DNA of 64,000 nt from Eudoraea chungangensis (GTDB taxonomy: Bacteria; Bacteroidota; Bacteroidia; Flavobacteriales; Flavobacteriaceae): assembly GCF_029360665.1 (NCBI RefSeq), contig NZ_JARDUB010000001.1, positions 310,001-374,000 on the forward strand, in the 5' to 3' direction. The position numbers and the translations under genes were made by a program. Below, one piece after another: positions 19,248 through 28,660 of this stretch. Under the pieces are notes generated by a model that ran no database searches, was not told the origin of the DNA, and was given only the letters and a program-made list of their open reading frames with translations. Numbering within the stretch: position 1 is the stretch's first letter; the number at the start of each line of letters is the position of its first letter.

Positions 19248-22200
19248 GGGTATTTTAGTGCTCTTGTGTGCCTTCTTTGTATTTGGATGTACTTCCAATG
19301 AAGGAGATCTATTCACTAACCCCTCTTCTGAAAAAACAGGTATTGCCTTTGAGAATACCTTATCAGAAACCGATGAGCTGAACATTTTAGATTATTTATA
19401 CTACTATAATGGAGGAGGTGTATCCATAGGTGACATTAATAATGATAGCTTAGTAGACATCTATTTCTCCGGAAATACGGTTAAAAATAAACTTTATCTT
19501 AACAAAGGAGGTTTACAATTTGAAGACATAACAGAAATAGCCGGGGTAGAGGGAAATAGTAGTTGGAATACCGGAGCTGTAATGGGAGATGTTAATGGCG
19601 ATGGTTTATTAGACATTTACGTATGTGCCGTAGTGGGAATAAATGGATTCCACGGCTATAATGAACTGTTTATTAATAACGGAGATAATACGTTTACGGA
19701 GCGTGCTTCTGAGTTTGGACTCGACTTTGATTCTTATAGTTCCTCGGCTGCCTTTTTGGACTATGACCTAGATGGCGATTTAGATATTTATTTACTAAAT
19801 CATGCCGTACATACCCAGGAATCTTTTGACAAGGCCGACTTGCGCCTTAAAAGAAATTACGAAACTGGGGATAAACTTTTGAGAAATGATGGAGACACTT
19901 TTGTGGATGTCAGTGAAGAGGCTGGCATTTATGGTGGCATCAATGGATATGGTTTAGGAATTTCTATTTCCGATTTTAATCAAGACGGAGCTCCTGATAT
20001 TTATATAGGAAACGATTTTCATGAAGATGACTACTATTATTTAAATAATGGAGATGGAACCTTTAGAGAAGAAGCCAAGAAATATTTTGGGCACACCACA
20101 AGGTTTTCCATGGGGAATGATGTTGCCGATCTTAACCATGACGGGTATCCGGATATACTTTCACTAGATATGCTACCTGAAGACGAGGTAGTACTAAAAT
20201 CTTCAGAAGGAGATGACAATGTTCAGTTACAAAAAATGAAAACCGAAATCTTTGGCTATCATTATCAGTTTACCAGAAACATGCTGCAACTTAATAGGCC
20301 TGGCAGTAGTTATGCCGAGATAGCTCTTTACAGTGGTATTTCAGCAACAGACTGGAGTTGGAGTGGTCTCTTTGGAGATTTTAATCAGGATGGAGAACAA
20401 GATTTATTTATAGCCAATGGAATTCCTAAAAGGCCTAACGACTTGGATTTTATCAATTTTGTATCGAACGATCAAATAAAGAAAAAGATAAATAATACCA
20501 AATTAGTAGATCAAGAGGCCCTAGATAAAATGCCCTCTGGAAAGACACATAACTACATTTTTAAAGGAAGTGAAAGCCTCCAGTTTCAAGATATGTCTGG
20601 GGCGTGGATTTCTACTGACACTCTAATTTCAGGTGCTTCGGCGATAGGAGACTTGGACAATGATGGAGACTTAGATTTAGTTACCAATAATTTAAACAGT
20701 CCTGCACGGATTTATGTGAACCAAACCAACCAACAAAGCAATTATCTCAAAATAACTTTTAACTACAAAGCCCCAAACAACCACGGAATTGGGACCAAAG
20801 TGTTTTCCTATCACCAAGGGAAGCTCCAATATAAAGAACTATATACGGCAAGAGGTTTTCAGGCTTCTTCCGAACCACTTATCCATTTTGGCTATGGGGA
20901 GCATAAAATGGTGGATTCTTTAAGAGTAATTTGGCCAAATGGAAGTTATCAAGTGCTAAAAGAAATCTCTACCAATCAGGAAATAGTTATTTCCCCACAG
21001 AACTCCCGGCCCTTTAACTATCTCGGCATCACTCCATCATCAGATAGAATATTCAAAGAAGTTAAGGATAACCTTGGCATAGACTACGTACATAAAGAAG
21101 ATAATTATATAGATTTTAACAGGCAGAAACTAATGCCTTACAAACTTTCTGATCGAGGTCCGGCGGTTGCCATTGGAGATATTAATGGAGACAAGAAAGA
21201 AGATATCTTTTTTGGAAGTTCTAAGTATACTCCTTCGAAAATATATGTTCAACAAGACAGTAGTTTTGTAACACAAAAAATAGGCCCAATTGCCCAGGAT
21301 TCAATAAATGAAGATCTAACAGCCGTCATAGCCGATTTATCGGGAAATGGAGAAGCAGATCTTTTCGTCGGTACTGGAGGGGCCGATTTTTATAATAAAA
21401 TGAAACCTCTTTTAGACAGTTACTACCTTCAAAAAAAAGGTGTATTTGTAAAAGCTAATCTTCCAGACTATTTCGAAAATGCCTCAGTTGTGAAGGTCGC
21501 AGACTACGATCAGGACGGTGATCTTGATCTTTTTGTTGGGAATCAGGGAACTTCAAATGATTTCGGCAATATTCCCAGCTCGTACTTATTAAAGAATAAC
21601 AATGGCCATTTCGAATTAGATGTGCAAGAAGAAGTGCGCAATGCGGGTATGATATCGGACGCCATATGGGATGATTTTGACCTGGACGGACATATCGATC
21701 TTATCTTAGTAGGAGAATGGATGTCTCCCAAGTTTTTTAAAAATGATGGCGGTAATTTTAAGCAAATCATGCCCTTAAAAGAAGAGCTTAATGGACTTTG
21801 GCAGGCAATTATTGCTTTTGATATTGATGAAGACGGAGATCAGGACTATTTGTTAGGGAATTGGGGACAGAATTCCAAGTTTCGGGCTAGTTCCAAGTGG
21901 CCATTAAAAATGTATTATGCAGACTTTGATGAAAACGGAAATACAGAAACTGTTTTGGCGCTTCCAAAAAATGAAAAATACTATCCGCTTGAAAGTCTAG
22001 ATGGTATAGCCAGTCAGTTGGTTCAAATTCGTAAGAAGTATAATAATTATAACTCTTTTGCAGGAAAGACTATTGAGGAAATCTGGGATAGTCAGTCTTT
22101 AAAGAGGGCAAAGCTTTTTGAGATAACCGAACTGCGGTCAGGGTATTTGGAGAACATCAATGGTAAATTTAAATTTCATCCTTTTCAAAAAGAACTTCAA

Positions 22201-22491
22201 TACGCCCCTGTAACTACCTTTTTATCTTTCGACTTTGATAACGACGGAAGTTTAGAAGTATTGGCAGCTGGAAATTATTTTGGAGTAAAACCCTACCATG
22301 GCAGATTTGGTTCTTTTTCAGGAGCTATGATAGAAAATAAAAATAATGTAATTTTGGGGCATGATATGGGACTTGATCTTTCTCAAAAATCAGCTCGCCA
22401 TCTCAATATTATTACCGTAAACAACCAGCCGTATTTACTAGTCACCTTCAACGATGAGAAGGCGCGTGTGTATGAATTAATTAATAAATAA
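19210..22491 (+). CDS. FG-GAP/VCBS-repeat lipoprotein with ASPIC/UnbV domain, copy 2
   Basis: A 1093-residue paralogue of the preceding protein with the same architecture. The lipobox is VFGC (Cys27). FG-GAP repeats include DINNDSLVDIYF, DVNGDGLLDIYV, DYDLDGDLDIYL and DYDQDGDLDLFV. The ASPIC block reads GIGTKVFSYHQGK, ARGFQASSEPLIHFGYG, DSLRVIWPNGSYQ. Its ATG at 19210 lies inside the end of the preceding gene in another frame (38-bp overlap), suggesting coupled translation. The two copies probably arose by tandem duplication and have diverged considerably. The phosphatase/haloperoxidase-like gene follows five bases after its stop. Confidence 0.88.
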   Translation: MKKNRRYSSLVDKGILVLLCAFFVFGCTSNEGDLFTNPSSEKTGIAFENTLSETDELNILDYLYYYNGGGVSIGDINNDSLVDIYFSGNTVKNKLYLNKGGLQFEDITEIAGVEGNSSWNTGAVMGDVNGDGLLDIYVCAVVGINGFHGYNELFINNGDNTFTERASEFGLDFDSYSSSAAFLDYDLDGDLDIYLLNHAVHTQESFDKADLRLKRNYETGDKLLRNDGDTFVDVSEEAGIYGGINGYGLGISISDFNQDGAPDIYIGNDFHEDDYYYLNNGDGTFREEAKKYFGHTTRFSMGNDVADLNHDGYPDILSLDMLPEDEVVLKSSEGDDNVQLQKMKTEIFGYHYQFTRNMLQLNRPGSSYAEIALYSGISATDWSWSGLFGDFNQDGEQDLFIANGIPKRPNDLDFINFVSNDQIKKKINNTKLVDQEALDKMPSGKTHNYIFKGSESLQFQDMSGAWISTDTLISGASAIGDLDNDGDLDLVTNNLNSPARIYVNQTNQQSNYLKITFNYKAPNNHGIGTKVFSYHQGKLQYKELYTARGFQASSEPLIHFGYGEHKMVDSLRVIWPNGSYQVLKEISTNQEIVISPQNSRPFNYLGITPSSDRIFKEVKDNLGIDYVHKEDNYIDFNRQKLMPYKLSDRGPAVAIGDINGDKKEDIFFGSSKYTPSKIYVQQDSSFVTQKIGPIAQDSINEDLTAVIADLSGNGEADLFVGTGGADFYNKMKPLLDSYYLQKKGVFVKANLPDYFENASVVKVADYDQDGDLDLFVGNQGTSNDFGNIPSSYLLKNNNGHFELDVQEEVRNAGMISDAIWDDFDLDGHIDLILVGEWMSPKFFKNDGGNFKQIMPLKEELNGLWQAIIAFDIDEDGDQDYLLGNWGQNSKFRASSKWPLKMYYADFDENGNTETVLALPKNEKYYPLESLDGIASQLVQIRKKYNNYNSFAGKTIEEIWDSQSLKRAKLFEITELRSGYLENINGKFKFHPFQKELQYAPVTTFLSFDFDNDGSLEVLAAGNYFGVKPYHGRFGSFSGAMIENKNNVILGHDMGLDLSQKSARHLNIITVNNQPYLLVTFNDEKARVYELINK

Positions 22492-22496
22492 TACAA

Positions 22497-23846
22497 ATGA
22501 AGAAGATTTATGGGCTTTTAAGTGGGTTAATTATCCTAAGTTCTTGCCAGAAAACCGTTGAGCCAATAGTTGTGCAACAAGAAGAATTGCATATGGCTAT
22601 TGACAAAGTTACTGAGATTATGATCCACGATATTTTCTCTCCTCCTGTGGCTAGTAGGATCTTTGCTTATCCAAATGTTGCTGCATATGAAATTATTGCT
22701 CTTGAAGATGAGCAATATCTTTCCTTAGCAGGACAGGCACATGAACTAACTACTATTCCTAAACCTCCGGCAGACAAAAAAATTAATTTTCAGTTAGCTG
22801 CCTTAGTTGCACATATGGACGTGAGTAAAAGGTTAATTTTTTCGGAGGAAAAACTAGAATCTTTCCGAGATAGCCTGTATACCAAATGGGAAGGTCAAAA
22901 TCCTCAGGAATTTGAAGCTGCAAGAGATTACGGTCTTGTTGTCGCAAATCACATTTCAGAATGGATGAACAAAGATAATTACAAGCAAACCAGGACTATG
23001 CCTAAGTTTACTGTAGACACCGACGAGCCTTCCCGATGGCAACCCACTCCCCCGGCATATATGGATGGAATCGAGCCGCACTGGAATAAAATTAGGCCTT
23101 TTGTAATTGATTCAGCAAACCAATTTATCCCTGTGCCTCCTCCTCCTTTTTCAATGGACGAAGATTCCGAATTCTATAAAGAACTAAAGGAGGTTTATGA
23201 TATTAGCGTAGAAATAACTGCCAAAGGTGATTCCTCAGAAGAAATTGCCATCGCTCAGTTTTGGGACTGCAACCCTTATGTTTCAGTTACTCGTGGGCAT
23301 TTAATGTTCGCAACCAAAAAAATCACCCCAGGAGCCCACTGGATAGGGATTGTAAAAATCGCAACCAAAAAAACAAACTCGGATTTTAATAAAACTGTTT
23401 ATGCCTATACAAAAACCTCTATGGCCATTGCAGATGCTTTTATTAGTTGTTGGGATGAAAAGTATAGAAGTAATTTGATTAGACCGGAAACACTTATCAA
23501 TGCACACATAGACGATAGTTGGAAACCTGTTTTACAAACTCCGCCATTCCCTGAGTACACCAGCGGGCATAGCGTAGTATCCGGTGCAGCCGCAACAGCT
23601 TTAACAGAGATTTTCGGGGATAATTTTGCATTCGACGATGATACAGAAATTCCTTATGGCCTTCCGATTAGAAGTTTTAATTCTTTTAATGAAGCCGCAG
23701 ATGAAGCTGCTATAAGCAGAATGTACGGAGGTATCCACTACAGAAAGGCAGTTTCCGTAGGCGTAAAACAAGGAAGGGATTTGGGCCGTTTTATGTTAGA
23801 TAATTTACAAATGACTACAAAAAAAGAACTTGCTAGTAACAAATAA
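22497..23846 (+). CDS. vanadium-dependent haloperoxidase / PAP2-superfamily lipoprotein
   Basis: A 449-residue exported lipoprotein (SSC, Cys17), helical throughout, with the three-part PAP2/vanadium-haloperoxidase active site. The site is K322-x6-R329-P330 (KYRSNLIRP), the SGH block at 356-358 with His358, and SRMYGGIH with Arg408 and His414. These residues bind phosphate or vanadate. The layout matches exported bacterial vanadium-haloperoxidase-like proteins more than small membrane PAP2 lipid phosphatases. The reaction, haloperoxidase or acid phosphatase, cannot be decided by eye. It is cotranscribed with two FG-GAP/ASPIC lipoproteins, and its stop overlaps the next ATG by one base. Confidence 0.85.
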   Translation: MKKIYGLLSGLIILSSCQKTVEPIVVQQEELHMAIDKVTEIMIHDIFSPPVASRIFAYPNVAAYEIIALEDEQYLSLAGQAHELTTIPKPPADKKINFQLAALVAHMDVSKRLIFSEEKLESFRDSLYTKWEGQNPQEFEAARDYGLVVANHISEWMNKDNYKQTRTMPKFTVDTDEPSRWQPTPPAYMDGIEPHWNKIRPFVIDSANQFIPVPPPPFSMDEDSEFYKELKEVYDISVEITAKGDSSEEIAIAQFWDCNPYVSVTRGHLMFATKKITPGAHWIGIVKIATKKTNSDFNKTVYAYTKTSMAIADAFISCWDEKYRSNLIRPETLINAHIDDSWKPVLQTPPFPEYTSGHSVVSGAAATALTEIFGDNFAFDDDTEIPYGLPIRSFNSFNEAADEAAISRMYGGIHYRKAVSVGVKQGRDLGRFMLDNLQMTTKKELASNK

Positions 23847-24739
23847 TGCAAAATAAAATTGGAGGCTTCCTCGCTGTAGCCGTAATAGGATTTTTAAGTT
23901 GGTACTTGTTTATAAAACCTCATGATTATGCTGTTTCATTTAAAACAAAGGCCCTACCTGGAATTGTTAAACAAAGTCTCCTACTTTGGACTACCCAACA
24001 AGACAGTATACAAATCCTAGAAGAAAAGGAAGATTACATTGTAGAAAATGTTTTTAGCGGAGGTGATTCTATCCACCAATATCGCTGGGAAATAAAACCC
24101 ATTAATGACTCGCTTACCAATGTAACAGCCTATGTTAGCGACATTAAACATAGCTTTATAAATAAAATTACGATTCCCTTTCAGAAAACCGTATTTGAAG
24201 AAACAACTACCAATACAGTTATTGATTTTAGAGATAATTTAAAAAATCACTTATCACAATGGAAAGTTCGTATCGAGGGCGCATCTGAACTCGAAGGAAC
24301 TTATTGCGCCTATACAACTGTCAATACTATCCAAATAGGTAAAGCAAAAGGGATGATGATTAACTTTCCTTTATTAAACTCCATCCTGGCACAAAATAAT
24401 ATTGCCTTAAATGGTAGCCCTTTTATTGAAGTTACTTCATGGAACAAATTAACAGGAGCTCTTAGCTTCGATTTTTGTTATCCAATTTTAAAGACAGACA
24501 ATTTGCCCTCCCATCCAGATTTGAAGTACAAAGAATTTAAGCCTAGAAAAGCTATTAAAGCAACCTACAATGGAAATTATAGCACCTCAGACAGAGCCTG
24601 GTATGCGCTGTTGAATTATGCCAAAAAAGAAAAGATCGAGGTGGTAGAATTGCCTGTGGAAATTTTTTTTAACCAACCAGTATCTGGAGGGTATGAGTTA
24701 AATTGGAAGGCAGAAATTTATATGCCATTAAAAAATTAG
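23846..24739 (+). CDS. membrane-anchored SRPBCC/GyrI-like small-molecule-binding protein
   Basis: A 297-residue protein with one N-terminal hydrophobic helix (about 7-22, GFLAVAVIGFLSWYLFI). Next is an SRPBCC-like segment (DYAVSFKTKALPGIVKQSLLLW... about 27-140), then a GyrI-like effector-binding segment ending AWYALLNYAKKEKIEVVELPVEIF. This SRPBCC-plus-GyrI pairing is seen in Bacteroidetes proteins that carry a GyrI-like domain outside regulators; the ligand is unknown. The start overlaps the preceding stop by one base, and the next gene begins one base after its stop, so it is firmly part of the operon. Domain calls are by resemblance only. Confidence 0.6.
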   Translation: MQNKIGGFLAVAVIGFLSWYLFIKPHDYAVSFKTKALPGIVKQSLLLWTTQQDSIQILEEKEDYIVENVFSGGDSIHQYRWEIKPINDSLTNVTAYVSDIKHSFINKITIPFQKTVFEETTTNTVIDFRDNLKNHLSQWKVRIEGASELEGTYCAYTTVNTIQIGKAKGMMINFPLLNSILAQNNIALNGSPFIEVTSWNKLTGALSFDFCYPILKTDNLPSHPDLKYKEFKPRKAIKATYNGNYSTSDRAWYALLNYAKKEKIEVVELPVEIFFNQPVSGGYELNWKAEIYMPLKN

Positions 24740-24740
24740 T

Positions 24741-25589
24741 TTGAATAAATTTATCTCCTTATTAATTATCTGCTCCTGTGTTTGTTGTACCAATTATGGG
24801 CAACTGACTAAGATTGCCAAACTTCCCAAAATTCTAAAAGAAAATTCCGGGATGGCCATAGGAAAAGATAGTACTCTCTGGATGATAAACGACAGTGGTA
24901 ATGAGGACGTACTTTATCAGATAGACTTAAGCGGGAAACTGATAAAGGAACTTAAAGTTAAAAATGCTAAAAATAAGGATTGGGAAGATCTAGCCAGAGA
25001 TACATCGGGAAACTTATACATAAGTGACTTAGGAAATAATGCTAACAAGAGAACGGACTTAGTAATTTATAAAACCCCGAATCCAGACAAGGAGAAAGGA
25101 AGTAAAATTACCGCTGAAAAAATAGAGCTTCGCTATCCGGATCAAAAAAAATTTCCACCTAAAAAGAAAAATTTAAAATTTGATTCTGAGGCCATATTTC
25201 ATTTTGGAAACCAGGTCTACATCTTAAATAAAAATAGATCTAGCCCTTTTTCAGGAGATGTAACAATTTATTCCGTTCCTGACGTACCAGGTAAATATAT
25301 CGCCAAACTTATAACTACTATCGATACCTGTGAGGCAAGCGACTCTTGCAGAATTACAGCTGCAGACATTTCCGAGGATGGAAAAACACTGGTTCTGCTG
25401 AGCTATGGAAAGGTATTGGTTTATACAGGCTTTGTATTACCAAACTTTACTTTTGAGGAGCTTAAAACGATAGATCTAAAGTCGAATACCCAACTAGAGA
25501 GTATCCTCTTTATAAACGAGAAAACACTGCTGCTTTCTGACGAACAAACGGGTAAAAAAGGGAGAAATCTATATAGTCTCAAGTTATAG
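24741..25589 (+). CDS. predicted propeller-like exported lipoprotein
   Basis: A 282-residue protein of unknown function. Translation from the TTG at 24741 gives a lipoprotein-type leader (MNKFISLLIICSCVCC), and the next ATG would remove it, so TTG is chosen. The body contains recurring strand-turn patterns such as ENSGMAIGKDSTLWMINDSGN, DLARDTSGNLYISDLGNNANK and AADISEDGKTLVLLSYGKVLVYTG, consistent with a beta-propeller. It is the last gene of the FG-GAP/haloperoxidase operon and is followed by a promoter-like element for the next gene. Confidence 0.6.
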   Translation: MNKFISLLIICSCVCCTNYGQLTKIAKLPKILKENSGMAIGKDSTLWMINDSGNEDVLYQIDLSGKLIKELKVKNAKNKDWEDLARDTSGNLYISDLGNNANKRTDLVIYKTPNPDKEKGSKITAEKIELRYPDQKKFPPKKKNLKFDSEAIFHFGNQVYILNKNRSSPFSGDVTIYSVPDVPGKYIAKLITTIDTCEASDSCRITAADISEDGKTLVLLSYGKVLVYTGFVLPNFTFEELKTIDLKSNTQLESILFINEKTLLLSDEQTGKKGRNLYSLKL

Positions 25590-25604
25590 GAAGACTTTTA
25601 AGAA

Positions 25605-25634
25605 TTGTTAAAAAATATATGTATCTTATCCTTG
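25605..25634 (+). promoter_or_regulatory. promoter of first SYLF gene (TTG-N19-TATCCTTG)
   Basis: TTG at 25605-25607, a 19-bp spacer and TATCCTTG at 25627-25634 match the Bacteroidetes housekeeping promoter TTG-N19-TAnnTTTG with one mismatch. Transcription would start near 25641, giving a leader of about 16 bases before the ATG at 25657. Confidence 0.55.
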
Positions 25635-25656
25635 AATTTTTTAATTTTTAACTATT

Positions 25657-26199
25657 ATGAGAACTACGCTAAAGAAAAAACTACTAATCCCCTTTTTTTT
25701 ATTCCTAATGGCCCTAACGGCTTCGTATGGACAGGCAGGTTGGAATCCTGATCTGGAAAAAGACTGTAATGAGGCAATTGCTGAAATGAAAAAAGTTTCG
25801 CCTAAATTGAGTTCCTTCTTTGCCAAAGCCTATGGTTATGCGATATATCCAAAAATTACTAAAGCAGGCTTGGGTATCGGAGGTGCTGGTGGAAAAGGAA
25901 TAGTTTACCAAGGTGGTAAGGCCACAGGTGAATCTAAACTGGGCCAAGCATCTTTTGGTCTTCAGGCGGGAGGGCAACAATTTAGTGAGCTTATTTTCTT
26001 TGAAGACAAAGGTGCTTACGACAGATTTACAGGAGGTAAATTTAAATTTGGCGCACAAGCATCTGCTGTGGCAATTACTGAAGGAGGAGCCGCCGTGGCA
26101 CCTTATCAAGATGGTGTTGCCATTTTTACTCATGTCAAAGGAGGTTTAATGTATGAAGCATCGATTGGTGGACAAAAGTTTACTTTCGACCCTAAGTAA
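25657..26199 (+). CDS. SYLF (YSC84-like) lipid-binding domain protein, copy 1
   Basis: A 180-residue exported protein. A signal peptide ends at ASYGQ and the rest is one SYLF/YSC84 domain: SFFAKAYGYAIYPKITKAGLGIGGAGGKGIVYQGG, then LGQASFGLQAGGQQFSELIFFED and ASAVAITEGG. The glycine-rich AGLGIGGAGG core is the family hallmark. SYLF domains bind membrane lipids in eukaryotes; bacterial copies are periplasmic or outer-membrane proteins without an assigned role. A close paralogue lies at 35625-36182. Each copy has its own promoter and terminator-like hairpin, so both are probably monocistronic. Confidence 0.88.
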   Translation: MRTTLKKKLLIPFFLFLMALTASYGQAGWNPDLEKDCNEAIAEMKKVSPKLSSFFAKAYGYAIYPKITKAGLGIGGAGGKGIVYQGGKATGESKLGQASFGLQAGGQQFSELIFFEDKGAYDRFTGGKFKFGAQASAVAITEGGAAVAPYQDGVAIFTHVKGGLMYEASIGGQKFTFDPK

Positions 26200-26219
26200 A
26201 ATAAGAATTTCTCTAAGCT

Positions 26220-26257
26220 GAAAATGCCAAGTAAAGATTCCCTTTTTTGGCATTTTC
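26220..26257 (+). terminator. hairpin terminator after SYLF copy 1
   Basis: GAAAATGCCAA (26220-26230) pairs perfectly with TTGGCATTTTC (26247-26257) across a 16-base loop, 20 bp after the stop codon. The following bases are AT-rich but lack a clean T-run. Confidence 0.6.
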
Positions 26258-26303
26258 AATTTATTATAAGTGTACTAATCCAAAGCAATAGAAGTCGCTA
26301 CTT

Positions 26304-27050
26304 ATGAGACATAAAATCCTACTATTTACTCTTCTGCTATGTTTAGCATCATGGAAAAGTCACTCTCAAGTTTTAATTGCGGCAGTATTCGGGGATAAAC
26401 TAAATTCTCCTGATCTTGAATTTGGCCTAGAAGGAGGTTACAATTTTTCTAATATTTCTGAATTAAATAACGGCAAGAGTCTTTCTGAATTGAACCTTGG
26501 TTTTTATTTCGACATACGAATGAAAAATCAATGGTACTTATATACCGGAGTTTTGGTCAAAGGTAGATTAGGGGCTGGGGAACTTAGCCCTGCCGATCTT
26601 GAACTACTGGGAATTGAGACGCAGGAAGGGGAAGGGGACTACAGTCAGAAAATTAGTTATTTTATGGTTCCTGCACTTATCAAATACCGATTTAAAAACA
26701 GGATTTATCTTGAAGTTGGCCCACAATTTGGTCTTATGCACAAGGCCTTTGTAGAATATGAGACTGATGAAAATAATATTGAAGTTAGGACAAGGCAGGA
26801 TAATAAAGATGCAATTAATAGATTTGGGGCTGGCGCTACATTCGGAGGTGGATATCGCCTTTCAAACAGAGCCGCAGGAATTACTTTGGGATTAAAATAT
26901 TATTACGGTTTCACCAATGTTTACAAAGACATAAGTGGACCAAAAAACAGCTCTTTATTTCTTAAGTGTAACATCCCAATTGGTGTAAAAAAGAGTCAGG
27001 AATTAAGAGCAAAGAAAGCCCTAGAGAAAGAAAATAAAGAAAAAGAATAA
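26304..27050 (+). CDS. predicted outer-membrane beta-barrel protein
   Basis: A 248-residue protein with a signal peptide (ending near SHSQ) and alternating amphipathic strands typical of PorT-like small barrels in Bacteroidetes: GLEGGYNFSNISEL, GFYFDIRMKNQWYLYTGV, YFMVPALIKYRF, YLEVGPQFGLMH, GLKYYYGFTNVY. The C-terminus is unusual, with a Lys/Glu-rich tail after the last strand (KKSQELRAKKALEKENKEKE). It begins a plus-strand run of envelope genes and lies four bases before the next gene. Function is not known. Confidence 0.65.
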   Translation: MRHKILLFTLLLCLASWKSHSQVLIAAVFGDKLNSPDLEFGLEGGYNFSNISELNNGKSLSELNLGFYFDIRMKNQWYLYTGVLVKGRLGAGELSPADLELLGIETQEGEGDYSQKISYFMVPALIKYRFKNRIYLEVGPQFGLMHKAFVEYETDENNIEVRTRQDNKDAINRFGAGATFGGGYRLSNRAAGITLGLKYYYGFTNVYKDISGPKNSSLFLKCNIPIGVKKSQELRAKKALEKENKEKE

Positions 27051-27054
27051 CGAA

Positions 27055-28104
27055 ATGGCAATTTTTAGATCAAGCTTAATTATCATCCTTCTTTTTGCGA
27101 TAAATAGCGTTTCCGCCCAGTATGCGACTACAAGAGTACGCACCCAACATCAGAAGTATACAGATAGTTTAAAACAGGTTAAATACGATAATATCTTACC
27201 TATTTGGGGCCAAAAAGCCTATAAAAATGGTTTTGACATCCCTTACCCTACAGGTGCCATGATCAATTTTATTTGGGTTAGGCAACAAATTGTTATTGAT
27301 AATATTTCTCTGGGACTCCTAACTGATGATGTAGATATTCCTCTTACTGAGGTTGATTTTCTGGAATTTGGAGAAAACTACTCGGACGCAAATACTGTTT
27401 TGTTTAGACCAGATATTTGGGTTTTCCCATTTTTAAACTTATATGGGCTATTTGGTCTAGGCTCTTCCAGAACAGAAGTAAACTTAACCGTTCCTGTTGA
27501 TCTTAATTCTGTGGTTGATCAGAGACTTACCACCTACGGTTTTGGAGCCACCGCTGCTGGAGGGATAGGTCCCATTTGGGTTGCAGTGGACGGAAACATT
27601 AGCTGGAGTAAACCAGAACTCCTGGATACTCCGGTAAAAGTTACCACTTTTGGGGTAAGGGTGGGTCATAACTTTGTTCATGATGACAAACCCTATCGTA
27701 ATTTTGGTGTCTGGTTAGGAGCTATGAAAGTTACCCTAGCCTCGGAAACCGTGGGTGCAATTCAATTAAAGGACGTACTACCACAAGACGTCTTTGACAG
27801 GGCTCAGGAGATTGAGGCTAACTATTTTGAATGGTACAACTCCTTAAATCCAAATAACCCAATTGACGCTAAAAAAATCGAGGTTGCAGATGAGGTGCTT
27901 ACACCAATATTTGAAAGAATTGGTGCAGCCGATGGATCTGCCACCGTGCGATATAGCCTAGAAAAAAAGGTTAAGGAGCCATGGAACGGTGTCATTGGTG
28001 CGCAATACCAAGTCAATAAAAATTGGATGTTCAGGGCAGAAGGTGGGGTAATTGGAGATAGAAAATCCTTATTACTTTCTGTAAATTGGCGCTTTTTACT
28101 TTAA
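27055..28104 (+). CDS. exported protein, predicted outer-membrane barrel, function unknown
   Basis: A 349-residue protein with a signal peptide ending VSAQ. Strand-rich segments (LNLYGLFGLGSSRTEVNLTV, TYGFGATAAGGIGPIWVAVDGNISW, KVTTFGVRVGHNFV) suggest an outer-membrane barrel. A helical insertion (about 245-290: PQDVFDRAQEIEANYFEWYNSL) precedes the last strands, which end MFRAEGGVIGDRKSLLLSVNWRFLL. It is separated from the preceding barrel gene by four bases, so they are likely cotranscribed. I do not recognise a named family. Confidence 0.6.
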   Translation: MAIFRSSLIIILLFAINSVSAQYATTRVRTQHQKYTDSLKQVKYDNILPIWGQKAYKNGFDIPYPTGAMINFIWVRQQIVIDNISLGLLTDDVDIPLTEVDFLEFGENYSDANTVLFRPDIWVFPFLNLYGLFGLGSSRTEVNLTVPVDLNSVVDQRLTTYGFGATAAGGIGPIWVAVDGNISWSKPELLDTPVKVTTFGVRVGHNFVHDDKPYRNFGVWLGAMKVTLASETVGAIQLKDVLPQDVFDRAQEIEANYFEWYNSLNPNNPIDAKKIEVADEVLTPIFERIGAADGSATVRYSLEKKVKEPWNGVIGAQYQVNKNWMFRAEGGVIGDRKSLLLSVNWRFLL

Positions 28105-28167
28105 CAGCTTCTTTGTATTCTATCATCATCAAATAAGCGACCATTACTGCAATTATTTGAGGGGCAT

Positions 28168-28200
28168 TTGAATTCAGTCTTTTAAAAGGTGCTATCTTTA
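28168..28200 (+). promoter_or_regulatory. possible promoter (TTG-N22-TATCTTTA)
   Basis: TTG at 28168-28170 and TATCTTTA at 28193-28200 resemble the Bacteroidetes promoter, with one mismatch in the -7 element and a long spacer. The start codon of the next gene is at 28247. Confidence 0.35.
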
Positions 28201-28246
28201 AGGCAAAGTATTTAATTACTTTAGCAATGTTCTAATATTTCTGATT

Positions 28247-28660
28247 ATGAAATCTATACCATACGTATTCTTAGCCATCATCCTTAGTATATTCTACCCT
28301 CTAGGTTTAAAGGCGCAGGCCGTTGCTCCGGAAGACAAAGTAGAAATATTTTCTTCCAAAGAAAAAGACAATCTGCAAATATGGTTTCATGAGGAAGTAA
28401 AAAAAATGAAGCTTTCCGAAGAAGAGATGAACCAATATACTAGCGTCATCACCTATTACATCGCAAAAATTGCCAGGTTAGATGATAAAGACAAGGGATA
28501 TTCAAAAGATCGATTAAAGCAGGAGCTGAATACACTCCTAGGCAAACAGGACGACGAACTCAAAGAATTATTAAACCCCGAACAATACGCTGTTCATAAG
28601 GATATTTATGCGGAATTTCTTAGATCCGCCTATAAAAGATGGGGGATTTCCAATCCGTAA
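28247..28660 (+). CDS. small exported helical protein, function unknown
   Basis: A 137-residue protein with a signal peptide (ending near LKAQ). The charged helical body contains KEKDNLQIWFHEEVKKMKLSEEEMNQY and LLNPEQYAVHKDIYAEFLRSAYKRW. The LxxEE...LNPEQ pattern loosely resembles Spy/CpxP-like periplasmic helical proteins, but this is not established. The DUF4136 gene starts ten bases after its stop, so the two are likely cotranscribed. Confidence 0.6.
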   Translation: MKSIPYVFLAIILSIFYPLGLKAQAVAPEDKVEIFSSKEKDNLQIWFHEEVKKMKLSEEEMNQYTSVITYYIAKIARLDDKDKGYSKDRLKQELNTLLGKQDDELKELLNPEQYAVHKDIYAEFLRSAYKRWGISNP

